Positions 8,409 to 17,042 of a DNA stretch of 64,000 nucleotides are shown piece after piece. The translations under genes and the position numbers were made by a program. Position 1 is the first letter of the stretch. Each line of letters starts with the position of its first letter. The stretch comes from Anaerolentibacter hominis (GTDB lineage: Bacteria > Bacillota > Clostridia > Lachnospirales > Lachnospiraceae): positions 423,901 through 487,900 of the forward strand of contig NZ_JAWDIX010000002.1 of NCBI RefSeq assembly GCF_032380675.1, in the 5' to 3' direction. Under the pieces are notes generated by a model that saw nothing but the letters and a program-made list of their open reading frames with translations, did not search any database and had not been told where the DNA came from.

Positions 8409-9563
8409 ATGGCGAGACTGGCGAAGGATTATAAAGATGATACATTGCGTCCTCACGGCTATTTTGATTATAGCCTGTTATTTTTGACGCTTTTTTTGGT
8501 TTGTTTTGGTCTCGTGATGATTTACAGCACCAGTTCCTATACTTCCCAGGTGCGTTACGGCGATTCCATGTATTTTTTGAAAAAGCAGGCCCTCAGTGCC
8601 ATTCTTGGGATTGCCGCCATGCTGTTTATGGGCAAGGTGATCGATTACCGGATTATTATTAAGAAGCTTCCGATTATCCGCATGACGCCGGCGACTCTTT
8701 TATATCTGGTTTCCATCGGACTGCAGGTTCTGGTTCTGTTTATTGGAGAGGATATCAACGGTGCCAAGCGCTGGATTAAGGTGCCTTTACTTGGCTCGTT
8801 CCAGCCTTCTGAGATTTCCAAGGTAGCCACGGTTTTATTTGTGGCTTACCTGGTTTATATTGCGCCGCGGAAACTGGATAAAATGGCGGGATTATTCCGG
8901 ATTGCCCTGTATATTGCCCCGCTGCTGGGTCTGATCGCCAAGGAGAACTTAAGTACCGCTATTATTATCGCGGGTATTTTTATTACAATCTGTTTTGTGG
9001 CCAGCCGCAGAAAGTGGTATTATATTGTGGCCGCTCTGGGGCTTGTGGCGGTTGGGGCCGCGTTTATTTTCCTGGTGGATTACCGTGGAGAACGAATTGA
9101 TGTGTGGCTGAATGTGGAAACGCATGAGAAGGGCTTCCAGATTCTTCAGGGTCTGTATGCGATTGCGTCCGGCGGTCTGTTTGGCACCGGACTGGGGGAG
9201 AGCATGCAGAAGCTGGGCTTTATACCGGAGTCTCACAATGATATGATCTTTGCCGTTATCTGTGAAGAGCTGGGACTGTTCGGGGCAATTATGGTTATTA
9301 TGCTGTTTTTGCTTCTGTTATGGAGAATCTTTATTATCGCCATCAGTGCGCCGGACCTTTTCGGAGGGCTGATCTGTGTGGGTGTTATGGCGCAGATCGC
9401 CATTCAGGTTATCATAAATATTGCCGTTGTTACAAACAGTATTCCGTCTACGGGCATACCGCTGCCCTTTATCAGTTACGGAGGCACGTCCGTAGCCATT
9501 CTGCTGGCTGAGATGGGGGTTGTCCTGTCTGTGTCCAACCAGATTACACACCAGAGAAATTGA
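8409..9563 (+). CDS. ftsW: FtsW/SpoVE-type SEDS peptidoglycan glycosyltransferase
   Basis: SEDS-family polytopic membrane enzyme that polymerises lipid II during septation or spore cortex formation, normally with a class B PBP. It has 384 residues with about ten hydrophobic segments and the SEDS hallmarks GAKRWIKVPLLGSFQPSEISK, ESHNDMIFAVICEELG and PLPFISYGGTS. The start ATG 8409 has AGGAGG 12 bases upstream. FtsW and SpoVE cannot be told apart from sequence alone. It follows murD after the hairpin-rich spacer and precedes ftsQ by 7 bases. murG, usual at this point, is missing. Confidence 0.93.
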   Translation: MARLAKDYKDDTLRPHGYFDYSLLFLTLFLVCFGLVMIYSTSSYTSQVRYGDSMYFLKKQALSAILGIAAMLFMGKVIDYRIIIKKLPIIRMTPATLLYLVSIGLQVLVLFIGEDINGAKRWIKVPLLGSFQPSEISKVATVLFVAYLVYIAPRKLDKMAGLFRIALYIAPLLGLIAKENLSTAIIIAGIFITICFVASRRKWYYIVAALGLVAVGAAFIFLVDYRGERIDVWLNVETHEKGFQILQGLYAIASGGLFGTGLGESMQKLGFIPESHNDMIFAVICEELGLFGAIMVIMLFLLLLWRIFIIAISAPDLFGGLICVGVMAQIAIQVIINIAVVTNSIPSTGIPLPFISYGGTSVAILLAEMGVVLSVSNQITHQRN

Positions 9564-9570
9564 GGTGTCT

Positions 9571-10326
9571 ATGGAAGAGGATATTAAGCTTCGGGTTTTG
9601 AAGGAAAAGAAAAAAAAGCGGCGCAGCCGTCTTCGGCTGCGTTTGGCCGTTGTGGCAGGCCTGGTTTTTCTGGCCGCGGTATTTCTTCTTGTTTTCAGGG
9701 TGAAAAATGTGGAAATAACGGGTAATACCTACTATACGGAGGAACAGTTAAAGGATCTGCTGATTCAGGATGGCAAGGACAGAAATACGCTGTATCTTTA
9801 TATGAAAATAAAAAACATGAAAAAAAACAGCATACCGTTTATTGATATGCTGGATGTGGACTTTGTGTCGCCTGGTACACTTAAAATCGGTGTGTATGAA
9901 AAACCGATTGTGGGCTGTGTCCGGTATATGGGCCAATATATTTATTTTGACAAGGACGGCGTTGTGGTGGAAACGGCGGAGGAGGAACTGGACGGAATCC
10001 TCTATATAGGAGGGATGAACGTAAAGGGTTTTGCTCTCTACCAGAAAATGCAGGTAGAAGACGGCAGGATATTCGATACGGTCCGGAATCTGGCCATGCT
10101 GATTAAAAAGTACGAACTGAATGTGGACAAGATCCAGTTCGGCGTCAGCGGGGAAGTAACCTTGTACGCAGGGGATGTGGTGGTGCCGATGGGAAGGAGA
10201 GAGATATACGACGAACCGATAGCGGAATTATCAAAGCTGCTCCCGAAGACGGAGGGACTGAAGGGGACGCTGGATATGACTAATTTTGTACCGGGACAGA
10301 AGCAGGTGATTTTTCAGGAAAACTAA
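9571..10326 (+). CDS. ftsQ: Cell division protein FtsQ/DivIB
   Basis: Bitopic divisome protein bridging early and late division proteins, with an extracytoplasmic POTRA domain. From ATG 9571 (SD AGGTG) it has 251 residues. A highly basic stretch (KEKKKKRRSRLRLRLR) precedes the single membrane segment (about 27-48); the POTRA-like strand VKNVEITGNTYYTEEQLKDLL follows. It overlaps no neighbour but starts 7 bases after the ftsW stop. A longer reading from TTG 9520 overlaps ftsW and is unlikely. Confidence 0.9.
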   Translation: MEEDIKLRVLKEKKKKRRSRLRLRLAVVAGLVFLAAVFLLVFRVKNVEITGNTYYTEEQLKDLLIQDGKDRNTLYLYMKIKNMKKNSIPFIDMLDVDFVSPGTLKIGVYEKPIVGCVRYMGQYIYFDKDGVVVETAEEELDGILYIGGMNVKGFALYQKMQVEDGRIFDTVRNLAMLIKKYELNVDKIQFGVSGEVTLYAGDVVVPMGRREIYDEPIAELSKLLPKTEGLKGTLDMTNFVPGQKQVIFQEN

Positions 10327-10336
10327 AAAATAAACC

Positions 10337-10365
10337 TTGATATTTTATATAAATACCTTTATTAT
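10337..10365 (+). promoter_or_regulatory. Candidate ftsZ promoter
   Basis: TTGATA (10337-10342), 17-base AT-rich spacer, TATTAT (10360-10365), in the 186-base gap between ftsQ and ftsZ. This would let ftsZ be expressed independently of the upstream dcw genes. Confidence 0.5.
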
Positions 10366-10512
10366 TAATATGATATGCCATAGATATTTTTGACGGGCCC
10401 AGGGAGACACTATAGTTAAGTTTTCAGGGTTTTCGAAGCGCCGGCGGCAGCCGGACAAGCGTCTTAAGCAAAATAGAAACCAGACAGATACGGTTAAGGG
10501 AGGACAAAAGTC

Positions 10513-11733
10513 GTGTTGGAAATCAGAACAAATGAGCCGGATGCAGCAGCCAGAATATTAGTGATAGGCGTGGGCGGAGCCGGCAATAACGCGGTAAACC
10601 GAATGATTGACGAGGGCATAATCGGAGTGGATTTTGCATGTGTAAATACAGATAAGCAGCATTTGAAGAGCTGCAAGTCATCCATCTGCATTCAGATCGG
10701 AGAGAAGCTGACCAAGGGCCTTGGCGCCGGGGCTCAGCCTGAGATGGGCAAGAAGGCGGCGGAAGAAAGCACCGAGGAACTGACCGATCTGATCAAGGAC
10801 TACGATATGGTTTTTGTTACCTGCGGTATGGGCGGCGGCACCGGAACAGGTGCGGCACCGGTTATCGCCGGTATTTCCAAGAATCTGGGTATACTGACAG
10901 TCGGCATTGTGACCAAGCCGTTCCGTTTTGAGGCAAAGACACGTATGTCCAATGCTCTTGAGGGTATTACCAATTTAAGAGAAAATGTGGACACGCTGAT
11001 TGTTATCCCCAATGATAAACTTCTGGAGATTGTAGACCGCCGTACAACGATGCCGGAAGCCTTGAAGAAGGCTGACGAGGTCCTTCAGCAGGGTGTACAG
11101 GGTATCACGGATCTGATCAATGTACCTGGTCTGATTAATCTGGATTTTGCGGATGTGCAGACAGTTATGAAGGACAAGGGTGTGGCCCATATTGGTATCG
11201 GCGTGGGCTTTGGCGATGAGAAGTGTATGGACGCTGTGAAGCAGGCAACCACCAGTCCCCTTCTGGAGACAACGATCCAGGGCGCAAGTCATGTTATTAT
11301 CAATGTATCCGGCGATATCAGCCTGATTGAGGCCAACGATGCGGCTTCTTATGTTCAGGAGCTGGCAGGCGATGATGCCAACATTATCTTCGGTGCAATG
11401 TATGATGAAAATAATCCGGATGCTGCCAGTATCACGGTCATTGCAACCGGACTGCAGGAAGCAAAGGGAAGTAAGCCTCAGGCTGGAAAGAGCAGGGCTG
11501 ATTTTTCTAAGTTTCAGTCCAGACCACAGAGCAGTTACCGGCCGACTCCCAATCCGACACCGACACAGAACACCATGCCGGGTTATAAACCGTCTTTCCA
11601 GAGCCAGGCTCCTGCTCACGAGCAGCAGGTAAGACAGGTAACACCTCGTTCTGCCGGCAATCCAAATCCCAATCAGGGCGGAGGAGACGGAGGAATCAAG
11701 ATTCCGGACTTTTTGAAGAACCGTACCAATTAA
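10513..11733 (+). CDS. ftsZ: Cell division GTPase FtsZ
   Basis: Tubulin homologue that polymerises into the Z ring. 406 residues from GTG 10513, which has GGGAGGA eight bases upstream. It shows the GTP-binding GGAGNNAVNRM, the tubulin signature GMGGGTGTG (105-113), NVDTLIVIPNDKLL, the T7-loop region NLDFADVQTVMKDKG, a Pro/Gln/Asn-rich linker (about 320-390) and the conserved C-terminal peptide KIPDFLKNR, which binds ZapA/SepF/FtsA-type partners. A strong terminator follows. No ftsA precedes it. Confidence 0.98.
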   Translation: MLEIRTNEPDAAARILVIGVGGAGNNAVNRMIDEGIIGVDFACVNTDKQHLKSCKSSICIQIGEKLTKGLGAGAQPEMGKKAAEESTEELTDLIKDYDMVFVTCGMGGGTGTGAAPVIAGISKNLGILTVGIVTKPFRFEAKTRMSNALEGITNLRENVDTLIVIPNDKLLEIVDRRTTMPEALKKADEVLQQGVQGITDLINVPGLINLDFADVQTVMKDKGVAHIGIGVGFGDEKCMDAVKQATTSPLLETTIQGASHVIINVSGDISLIEANDAASYVQELAGDDANIIFGAMYDENNPDAASITVIATGLQEAKGSKPQAGKSRADFSKFQSRPQSSYRPTPNPTPTQNTMPGYKPSFQSQAPAHEQQVRQVTPRSAGNPNPNQGGGDGGIKIPDFLKNRTN

Positions 11734-11757
11734 ATAGAATCAGATAAGAGATTGTTA

Positions 11758-11786
11758 CGCCCGCAAATGGATTATTTGCGGGCGTT
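11758..11786 (+). terminator. Terminator after ftsZ
   Basis: Perfect 11-bp stem (CGCCCGCAAAT/ATTTGCGGGCG, 11758-11768 and 11774-11784) with a 5-base loop and TTT after it. It closes the dcw transcript. Repeat copy A begins within a few bases of it. Confidence 0.85.
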
Positions 11787-11787
11787 T

Positions 11788-11970
11788 ATCATGGAAGTAG
11801 ATAAGACTCCCCCCTTTATAGGTGGTGAGTAAATAACAAATTCGTCTAGGTGGGAGCCCAGTCTCCTTCCAAGATAAAGCCTCCGGCGGATTGCAGAGCC
11901 GCACAGATGTATTATGTCATGCAGAGCATGACGTGCGGCTCGCAGCAAGTACGCCGAGGCGTACTTGAAT
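11788..11970 (+). repeat. 183-bp dispersed structured repeat, copy A
   Basis: First of five full copies. It begins ATCATGGAAG and ends GTACTTGAAT. It holds a 13-codon ORF (MEVDKTPPFIGGE), a nested hairpin (GAGCCGCAC/GTGCGGCTC enclosing GTCATGC/GCATGAC) and a 3' hairpin (CAAGTACGC/GCGTACTTG). No terminal inverted repeats or target duplication are seen. It sits directly after the ftsZ terminator. An open frame starting MYYVMQSMTC crosses the 3' half in every copy. Confidence 0.93.
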
Positions 11971-12156
11971 TATTCTTAAAACTATTCTTTTTTTCTTTTC
12001 CTTTCCTTTCTTTTTTCGACATCCCAATCTTCGCACATTTAAGGGGAATTCCTGAAATTTAGCAGATGTGAGGTCATTTCCTGACTGAAAATAACGCGGC
12101 ATTTTGTCTTTTGCTGTTGGAAAAGCAAGATAAGTTACCGAATCCTCCCAGTCCTT
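11971..12156 (+). other. Leader region upstream of spoIIGA
   Basis: A pyrimidine-rich stretch (about 11975-12018), a perfect reverse-orientation Spo0A box TTCGACA (12015-12021), and otherwise unremarkable sequence with no coding support. Confidence 0.4.
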
Positions 12157-12189
12157 TTGACAAATTTTTTGTAGGTGACGGGCTATAAT
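12157..12189 (+). promoter_or_regulatory. Spo0A-type promoter of spoIIGA-sigE
   Basis: Consensus TTGACA (12157-12162) and TATAAT (12184-12189) lie 21 bases apart. This is too far for an ordinary sigma-A promoter but close to the unusually long spacing known for the Bacillus subtilis spoIIG promoter, which needs Spo0A~P. Read on the minus strand, the -35 overlaps TGTCAAA, one base from the Spo0A box TGTCGAA. Confidence 0.65.
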
Positions 12190-12207
12190 AAAGTCCGGAG
12201 GTTGACA

Positions 12208-13032
12208 TTGGAATCAGTTATCTACATAGACGTGTTTTTTTTCTTAAATGCAATTATGGATCTGTTGATTCTGGGGCTGGTTAATGAAATGATGCATCCC
12301 AGAGGCAGATGGAGGCGTATATTGCCGGCGGCACTTTTTGGCGCGCTGGCCGCCTGTCTGGATCTTATTTTTACACTGCCTGTTCTCCTGCGCATAATCC
12401 TGCTGTACGGAGTGACAGATGTGGTGATGGTTCTGCTTGCATGGGGGTACCCAGGGCCCCGCCGGCTGGTTCGAAGCTGTATTCTTCTATACGCTGTGAG
12501 CTGGCTGACTGCGGGTGCTTTTTCTTTTCTGTACCAGAGACTGAATAAGACATTCTGGCTCAGTGTCGGAATGACCGGTATAATCCTGTTTCTTTTTTTG
12601 AGACAGTTTTTACAGGAGAGAAAAGAAGAAAAAGGTTGTTTCCGGGTGGAAATTACATTCCAGGGGCGAAGCGTGAGTACGACTGGACTGCTGGATACCG
12701 GGAACAGTTTAAAGGACCCCACCACCGGAAAGCCGGTGGCAGTAGCAGAATCCGCTGTGATGAAGGAACTGCTTTGCAAGGACGTACTGGACTATGTAGA
12801 TCGGGTAAGGATGATTCCCTACCATTCTGTGGGAAAACAGGGTGGATTGTTGACCGGCATCGTGGTCGATACACTGACCGTTTTTACCGAAACCGCACGT
12901 TTTGATAATGAAAAAGTAGTTGTTGGACTGTATGATGGGTTCTTATCCGGAAAGAATCGCTATCATTTGCTCATTCAGGAAGATTTTATCATGGAAGTAG
13001 ATAAGACTCCCACCTCAATAGGTGGTAAGTAA
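12208..13032 (+). CDS. spoIIGA: Sporulation sigma-E processing protease SpoIIGA
   Basis: Membrane aspartic protease that removes the pro-sequence of sigma-E in the mother cell. From TTG 12208 (GGAGG six bases upstream) it has 274 residues: about five membrane segments in the first 140 residues, then a soluble domain with the catalytic D163-TG in GLLDTGNSLKDP. GTG 12175 is an upstream alternative overlapping the promoter. The last 14 codons (from IMEVDKTPTSIGGK) and the stop are encoded by repeat copy B, so the natural C-terminus has been replaced or extended. The catalytic region is intact and function is probably kept. Confidence 0.92.
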   Translation: MESVIYIDVFFFLNAIMDLLILGLVNEMMHPRGRWRRILPAALFGALAACLDLIFTLPVLLRIILLYGVTDVVMVLLAWGYPGPRRLVRSCILLYAVSWLTAGAFSFLYQRLNKTFWLSVGMTGIILFLFLRQFLQERKEEKGCFRVEITFQGRSVSTTGLLDTGNSLKDPTTGKPVAVAESAVMKELLCKDVLDYVDRVRMIPYHSVGKQGGLLTGIVVDTLTVFTETARFDNEKVVVGLYDGFLSGKNRYHLLIQEDFIMEVDKTPTSIGGK

Positions 13033-13170
13033 ATAACAAATTTGTCATGGTGGGAGCCCAGTCTCCTTCCAAGATAAAGCCTCCGGCGGATTGCAGAGCC
13101 GCGCAGATGTATTATGTCATGCAAAGCATGACGTGCGGCTCGCTTCAAGTACGCCGGGGCGTACTTGAAG
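12988..13170 (+). repeat. 183-bp dispersed structured repeat, copy B
   Basis: Full copy whose first 45 bases are the 3' end of spoIIGA; the rest separates spoIIGA from sigE. Relative to other copies one stem carries A-to-G (giving G-U), and the 3' hairpin is extended to a 14-bp stem (arms at about 13143-13156 and 13159-13172). No U-tract follows, so it need not terminate transcription of sigE. Confidence 0.93.
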
Positions 13171-13224
13171 CAGCACGGGTAGTTTCTGATACCCTGGCAA
13201 CAAAGATAGAAGGAGAAGAAAGGT

Positions 13225-13971
13225 ATGCTTTTAAAAATCGCTATTCCGAATAGATTTCAATTTCGTATGATTCAGGACTTTAAATCCATATTGCTGAAAC
13301 AGACGAAGGGCGGAGATATCCATTATATCGGAGGAGCAGAAGTGCTTCCGCCGCCGTTAACACCACCTGAGGAAGCGGGTCTTTTGTGTATGCTGGGCAC
13401 AGAGGAAGAGATGGATGCCAAAAAGACCCTGGTTGAACATAACCTGAGGCTGGTCGTATACATAGCGAAAAAATTCGATAATACCGGGGTTGGAGTGGAA
13501 GATCTGATTTCTATCGGCACCATCGGACTGATGAAGGCTATTAATACCTTTAACCCCTTAAAAAATATAAAACTTGCAACCTACGCGTCACGCTGTATTG
13601 AAAATGAGATACTGATGTATCTGCGCAGGAATAATAAAACCAAGCTGGAGGTTTCCATTGATGAACCATTGAATGTGGACTGGGATGGAAATGAACTGCT
13701 GCTGTCCGATATCCTGGGAACGGATGAAGATCTGGTTTACCGAAATCTGGAAGATGAAGTGGATAAAAAACTGCTCGGCAAGGCTCTGGGTAAGCTTTCC
13801 GAGAGGGAGAGAATCATTGTACAGCTCCGGTTCGGCCTGAATTCTCCCGACGGCAATGAAAAGACACAGAAAGAGGTGGCCGATCTGCTGGGCATCTCCC
13901 AATCTTATATATCCAGACTGGAAAAACGAATCATGAAACGGCTGAAAAAGGAAATTCTTCGGATGGAGTAA
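13225..13971 (+). CDS. sigE: RNA polymerase sporulation sigma factor sigma-E
   Basis: Mother-cell sigma factor made as an inactive precursor and processed by SpoIIGA. It has 248 residues from ATG 13225 (SD AGGAGAAGAAAGG). The N-terminal pro-region of about 25-30 residues is followed by region 2 (VEHNLRLVVYIAKKFDNTGVGVEDLISIGTIG and TYASRCIENEI) and region 4 with helix-turn-helix QKEVADLLGISQSYISRLEKR. It lies 192 bases after spoIIGA, a gap mostly filled by repeat copy B. sigG, normally next, is about 9.3 kb further on. Confidence 0.97.
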   Translation: MLLKIAIPNRFQFRMIQDFKSILLKQTKGGDIHYIGGAEVLPPPLTPPEEAGLLCMLGTEEEMDAKKTLVEHNLRLVVYIAKKFDNTGVGVEDLISIGTIGLMKAINTFNPLKNIKLATYASRCIENEILMYLRRNNKTKLEVSIDEPLNVDWDGNELLLSDILGTDEDLVYRNLEDEVDKKLLGKALGKLSERERIIVQLRFGLNSPDGNEKTQKEVADLLGISQSYISRLEKRIMKRLKKEILRME

Positions 13972-13991
13972 GACATATTTTTCTGAATAAG

Positions 13992-14019
13992 AGGGACCGC
14001 TGCTTTTGCAGCGGTCCCT
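13992..14019. terminator. Terminator between sigE and the LysR gene
   Basis: Perfect 12-bp stem (AGGGACCGCTGC/GCAGCGGTCCCT) with a TTTT loop between two convergent genes. No long U-tract follows on the + strand, so efficiency is uncertain. Confidence 0.65.
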
Positions 14020-14041
14020 GTCCGTGTTTGTACCTGAAATA

Positions 14042-14938
14042 TTATGGATGCCGGCTTTGCTTTCCGGATATATACGAATCCAGCTCCCTGCAGAATATGG
14101 CCAGTGCATTCTGGCTCACCAGCTTGGGCTGCCGGTGGATGATACGGTAAACGGTTCTGGGCGGAGGCGGAGCAGTCAGTCTGAGCATATGAAACCCTTC
14201 TTCCCTGACCATCTGTGAGGCGACGCTGACAGGTACGATACTCCAGCAGCCTTCCGCTCTGATCGTACAGAACATCAGGGGCAGAGTATTTACATTTGCC
14301 CTGGGACGTACCGATGGATCAAAATGATTGTCGTGCCATTCCTGATAATTATTGCCCCACCAGTACATAATTTCCTTTCGATGATTCAGCTCTTCCGGAG
14401 CTATGGTCTTAGTGTCCGGTTTTTGCCTTCCATACTGCAATACTACCATTTCTTCCTGATAGATCGGTTCAGTGATCACATTTTCCCGTTTCAGAGGCTG
14501 AAAAAGAAGAGCGGTATCCAGCCCTTTATTTTCCACCAGAGTATAGAGCTCCAGTGTTGTCCGGTTCCGGAATTTGAAATCTATGTTCGGGCAGGATGCG
14601 ACCATATGCTGAAAGAACGGTTCAAAGAGATGGCTGATCAGATTGTCGGAGCAGCCGATAGCCAGAAACATATTGGAATCCGCTGTCTTTAAAAAAGATG
14701 TTTCCTGCATCAGATTGACCCACTTTCTGGCAATGTCCACAAAAGCTTCTCCTTTTTCCGTAAGTTCAATCGTTCTCTGCCCCTTTTGACGCCTCATGAG
14801 CTCAAAACCGATTTTATCTTCCAGTAATTTCAGGCGCTGGCTGATGGTTGCCTGAGAGAGAAACATTTTTTCGGCGGCTTTTGATATACTGCCATAGGTT
14901 ATTATGTTTAAAAAAGTTTCGATTTCTTCCTGATTCAT
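14042..14938 (-). CDS. LysR-family transcriptional regulator
   Basis: DNA-binding regulator, 298 residues. The N-terminal winged helix-turn-helix is clear (IETFLNIITYGSISKAAEKMFLSQATISQRLKLLEDKIGFELMRR), followed by a periplasmic-binding-protein-like effector domain from about residue 90. It is divergent from the PfkB kinase gene, with 200 bases between start codons containing AT-rich symmetrical sequence (about 15025-15062). By family habit it likely controls that kinase/aldolase operon in response to a pathway metabolite. The effector is unknown. Confidence 0.92.
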   Translation of the reverse strand: MNQEEIETFLNIITYGSISKAAEKMFLSQATISQRLKLLEDKIGFELMRRQKGQRTIELTEKGEAFVDIARKWVNLMQETSFLKTADSNMFLAIGCSDNLISHLFEPFFQHMVASCPNIDFKFRNRTTLELYTLVENKGLDTALLFQPLKRENVITEPIYQEEMVVLQYGRQKPDTKTIAPEELNHRKEIMYWWGNNYQEWHDNHFDPSVRPRANVNTLPLMFCTIRAEGCWSIVPVSVASQMVREEGFHMLRLTAPPPPRTVYRIIHRQPKLVSQNALAIFCRELDSYISGKQSRHP

Positions 14939-15138
14939 ATATCATCCCATATCGTCCGCATAGGAAAAGTATACGGCCAAACGATCCTTTCCTGAATTGT
15001 TCTTTGCCTGCTTCAAGTATACCATATAATATCATAAATAACTATATTTATTATAAATAATACTTGCTTTTCCTATATAACAAACTGGTGTATAACTAAT
15101 CTTGTAAGGAAGTTCACGGTATAGGAAGGTGAAATTAT

Positions 15139-16068
15139 ATGGCTGAGGTAGTTTGCATTGGTATTGCAGTAGCGGATGTGCTGATAAAAGGATGCCGGAT
15201 GGAACGTTATAACGACGAGATTTATCTGGCTGATTCAGTAGAAATAAATATGGGCGGAGATGCATTTAACGAGGCGGTTATTCTGTCCAGGCTTGGCCAT
15301 AAAACAAAACTTCTCTGCGGACTGGGCCGGGATATGCAGGGTGACGCTATGACAATGAGGGCTCAGAGAGAGGGAATTGATACAAGCGGGATTATGTACA
15401 GCAGCGAGGATAAAACACCCATCTTCGTGCTCATGATTGATGACAGCGGAGAGCGCAAATGCATTTCTGCCGGACCGAGCCGGGCGGCATTTTTTTATCC
15501 GGATGTCTCGGAGATAAAAGGCGCCAGGGCTGTTTCTCTGGCCAGCCTTTATCGCCATCCATTTACGGAGCCGGACGTTTTGCTTAAGGTGGCCGCCGCG
15601 GCAAAGGCGGAAGGGGCTTATGTCTGTGCAGACATTAAAACAGGGGATGTCAGGCAGAAGCTTTCCGATCTGGGCGAAGGCTTAACCTATATAGATTATC
15701 TATTCCCGAATGAGGCGGAAGCCCGCTTTTATTCCGGGGAGAGTGAGCCGGAGAAAATGGCGGATTATTTCCTTGGCCTGGGGATCGGCCATGTCATCAT
15801 AAAGCTGGGCGCCCGGGGGTGCTTCGGGAAGTCTGATGCGGAAAGCTTTTACGTCCCGGGATATGCAGTAAAAGCAGTGGATGGCACAGGAGCAGGAGAT
15901 AACTTCGCATCCGGATTTATTGCCGCCTTGCTGGAGGGAAAGGACTTCAGAGGCTGCTGTGAATTTGCATCCGCCGTGGCAGCGGTATCGGTACAGTATA
16001 TGGGAGCAACAACAGGAGTGACAGACAGGAATAAGGTAGAAGCATTTCTGGAAACGCAAAACAGGTAA
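15139..16068 (+). CDS. PfkB-family carbohydrate kinase (paralogue 1)
   Basis: Ribokinase-fold sugar kinase, 309 residues, start ATG 15139 with AAGGTGA upstream. It has the N-terminal PfkB glycine motif (MGGDAFNEAVILSRLG), the anion-hole motif DGTGAGDNFASGF with catalytic base D254, and YIDYLFPNEAEA. The substrate cannot be read from sequence. The adjacent aldolase implies that the phosphorylated product is an aldolase substrate, such as a ketose or keto-deoxy sugar. Two paralogues lie at 21.2 and 22.2 kb. Divergent LysR control is likely. Confidence 0.9.
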   Translation: MAEVVCIGIAVADVLIKGCRMERYNDEIYLADSVEINMGGDAFNEAVILSRLGHKTKLLCGLGRDMQGDAMTMRAQREGIDTSGIMYSSEDKTPIFVLMIDDSGERKCISAGPSRAAFFYPDVSEIKGARAVSLASLYRHPFTEPDVLLKVAAAAKAEGAYVCADIKTGDVRQKLSDLGEGLTYIDYLFPNEAEARFYSGESEPEKMADYFLGLGIGHVIIKLGARGCFGKSDAESFYVPGYAVKAVDGTGAGDNFASGFIAALLEGKDFRGCCEFASAVAAVSVQYMGATTGVTDRNKVEAFLETQNR

Positions 16069-16124
16069 CTTCCGTCCGACGCCGGAAACAGCGGGATGGT
16101 TGTAAATAGAAGGAGGATATCAGT

Positions 16125-16907
16125 ATGAAGAGAAGACACTATAATATTTTTCAGGAAGACGGCAAGGCGGTTGTTCTGGCATTTGATCACGGCAGAGACG
16201 GCCGCGAGATGGGTGTGAATGAGACGGAGGTAATAAAAGCGGCCAGAAGAGGCGGGGCAGATGCTATTCTGGTTAGTTATGGAACTGCAAAATACAACAA
16301 AGAAGCTATTGGAAATATGGGCTTGATTATCCGTCTGGACACGACTCCGTCAGCGATTGGAAAAAATAAAGAGAAGAATGTGCCGGATATTTCTTATCAG
16401 GTTGAAGATATGGCCCGCTTTGGCGCGGACGCCTGCATCGTCATGGGTTTTCCGTCAGGGGATTTTGACTATGAAATGACAAGACTGGTTGCTCACGTAG
16501 TGACAGAATGTGATAAATATGGAATTCTTTCCGCCGCAGAAATGCTGCCGAATGGATTTTCTTCTGACCCGGAGGACCGTACGTTAGAGAAAATGGGCAT
16601 TGCCCTTCGCAATGGTTCTGCTCTGGGCTGTGATTTTATTAAGACAGATTATGTGGGAACGCCGGAAGAATACAAAGCCCTTGTGGATACCTGCGCGGCG
16701 CCGGTACTGGTACTGGGAAATGGAAAAACAGATGAGAGAACATTCCTGCAGACAATCCGAAATGCAATGGATGCCGGATGCAAGGGCCTGATCTGCGGCA
16801 AAAATATCTGGCAGTGCAAAGATATCGAGGGAATGCTGCGTGCACTGAACAAAATAGTGCACGAGGATGCAGGTGTGGATGAAGCAATGAAGGAGCTCCA
16901 TTTATAG
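16125..16907 (+). CDS. Class I (Schiff-base) aldolase, DhnA/LsrF-like
   Basis: TIM-barrel aldolase of 260 residues, start ATG 16125 with GGAGG. The strand-1 motif VVLAFDHG and the Schiff-base lysine in DFIKTDY (K173) mark the archaeal-type fructose-bisphosphate aldolase/DhnA/LsrF superfamily. It probably cleaves a phosphorylated sugar made by the upstream kinase into two smaller units. Known family members act on fructose 1,6-bisphosphate, AI-2-derived 3-hydroxy-2,4-pentanedione phosphate and related compounds. The exact substrate is unknown. It is 56 bases after the kinase and likely co-transcribed. Confidence 0.85.
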   Translation: MKRRHYNIFQEDGKAVVLAFDHGRDGREMGVNETEVIKAARRGGADAILVSYGTAKYNKEAIGNMGLIIRLDTTPSAIGKNKEKNVPDISYQVEDMARFGADACIVMGFPSGDFDYEMTRLVAHVVTECDKYGILSAAEMLPNGFSSDPEDRTLEKMGIALRNGSALGCDFIKTDYVGTPEEYKALVDTCAAPVLVLGNGKTDERTFLQTIRNAMDAGCKGLICGKNIWQCKDIEGMLRALNKIVHEDAGVDEAMKELHL

Positions 16908-17042
16908 GAGCATATTTGATGAGATGCCGTAAATTTTGTTTGCGGTATCTCAACCCCTCAAAAAGATTTATATGAGACATCCCGATGCTGGCACTTTTGC
17001 GGGAAGATATGTTATCATATACGGTATAGGAGGTGCAGGCAG

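Noticed and set aside
16921..16951. Hairpin after the aldolase as terminator
   Set aside because: The stem has a G-T pair and is followed by AACCCC with no T-tract, so it is too weak to call.
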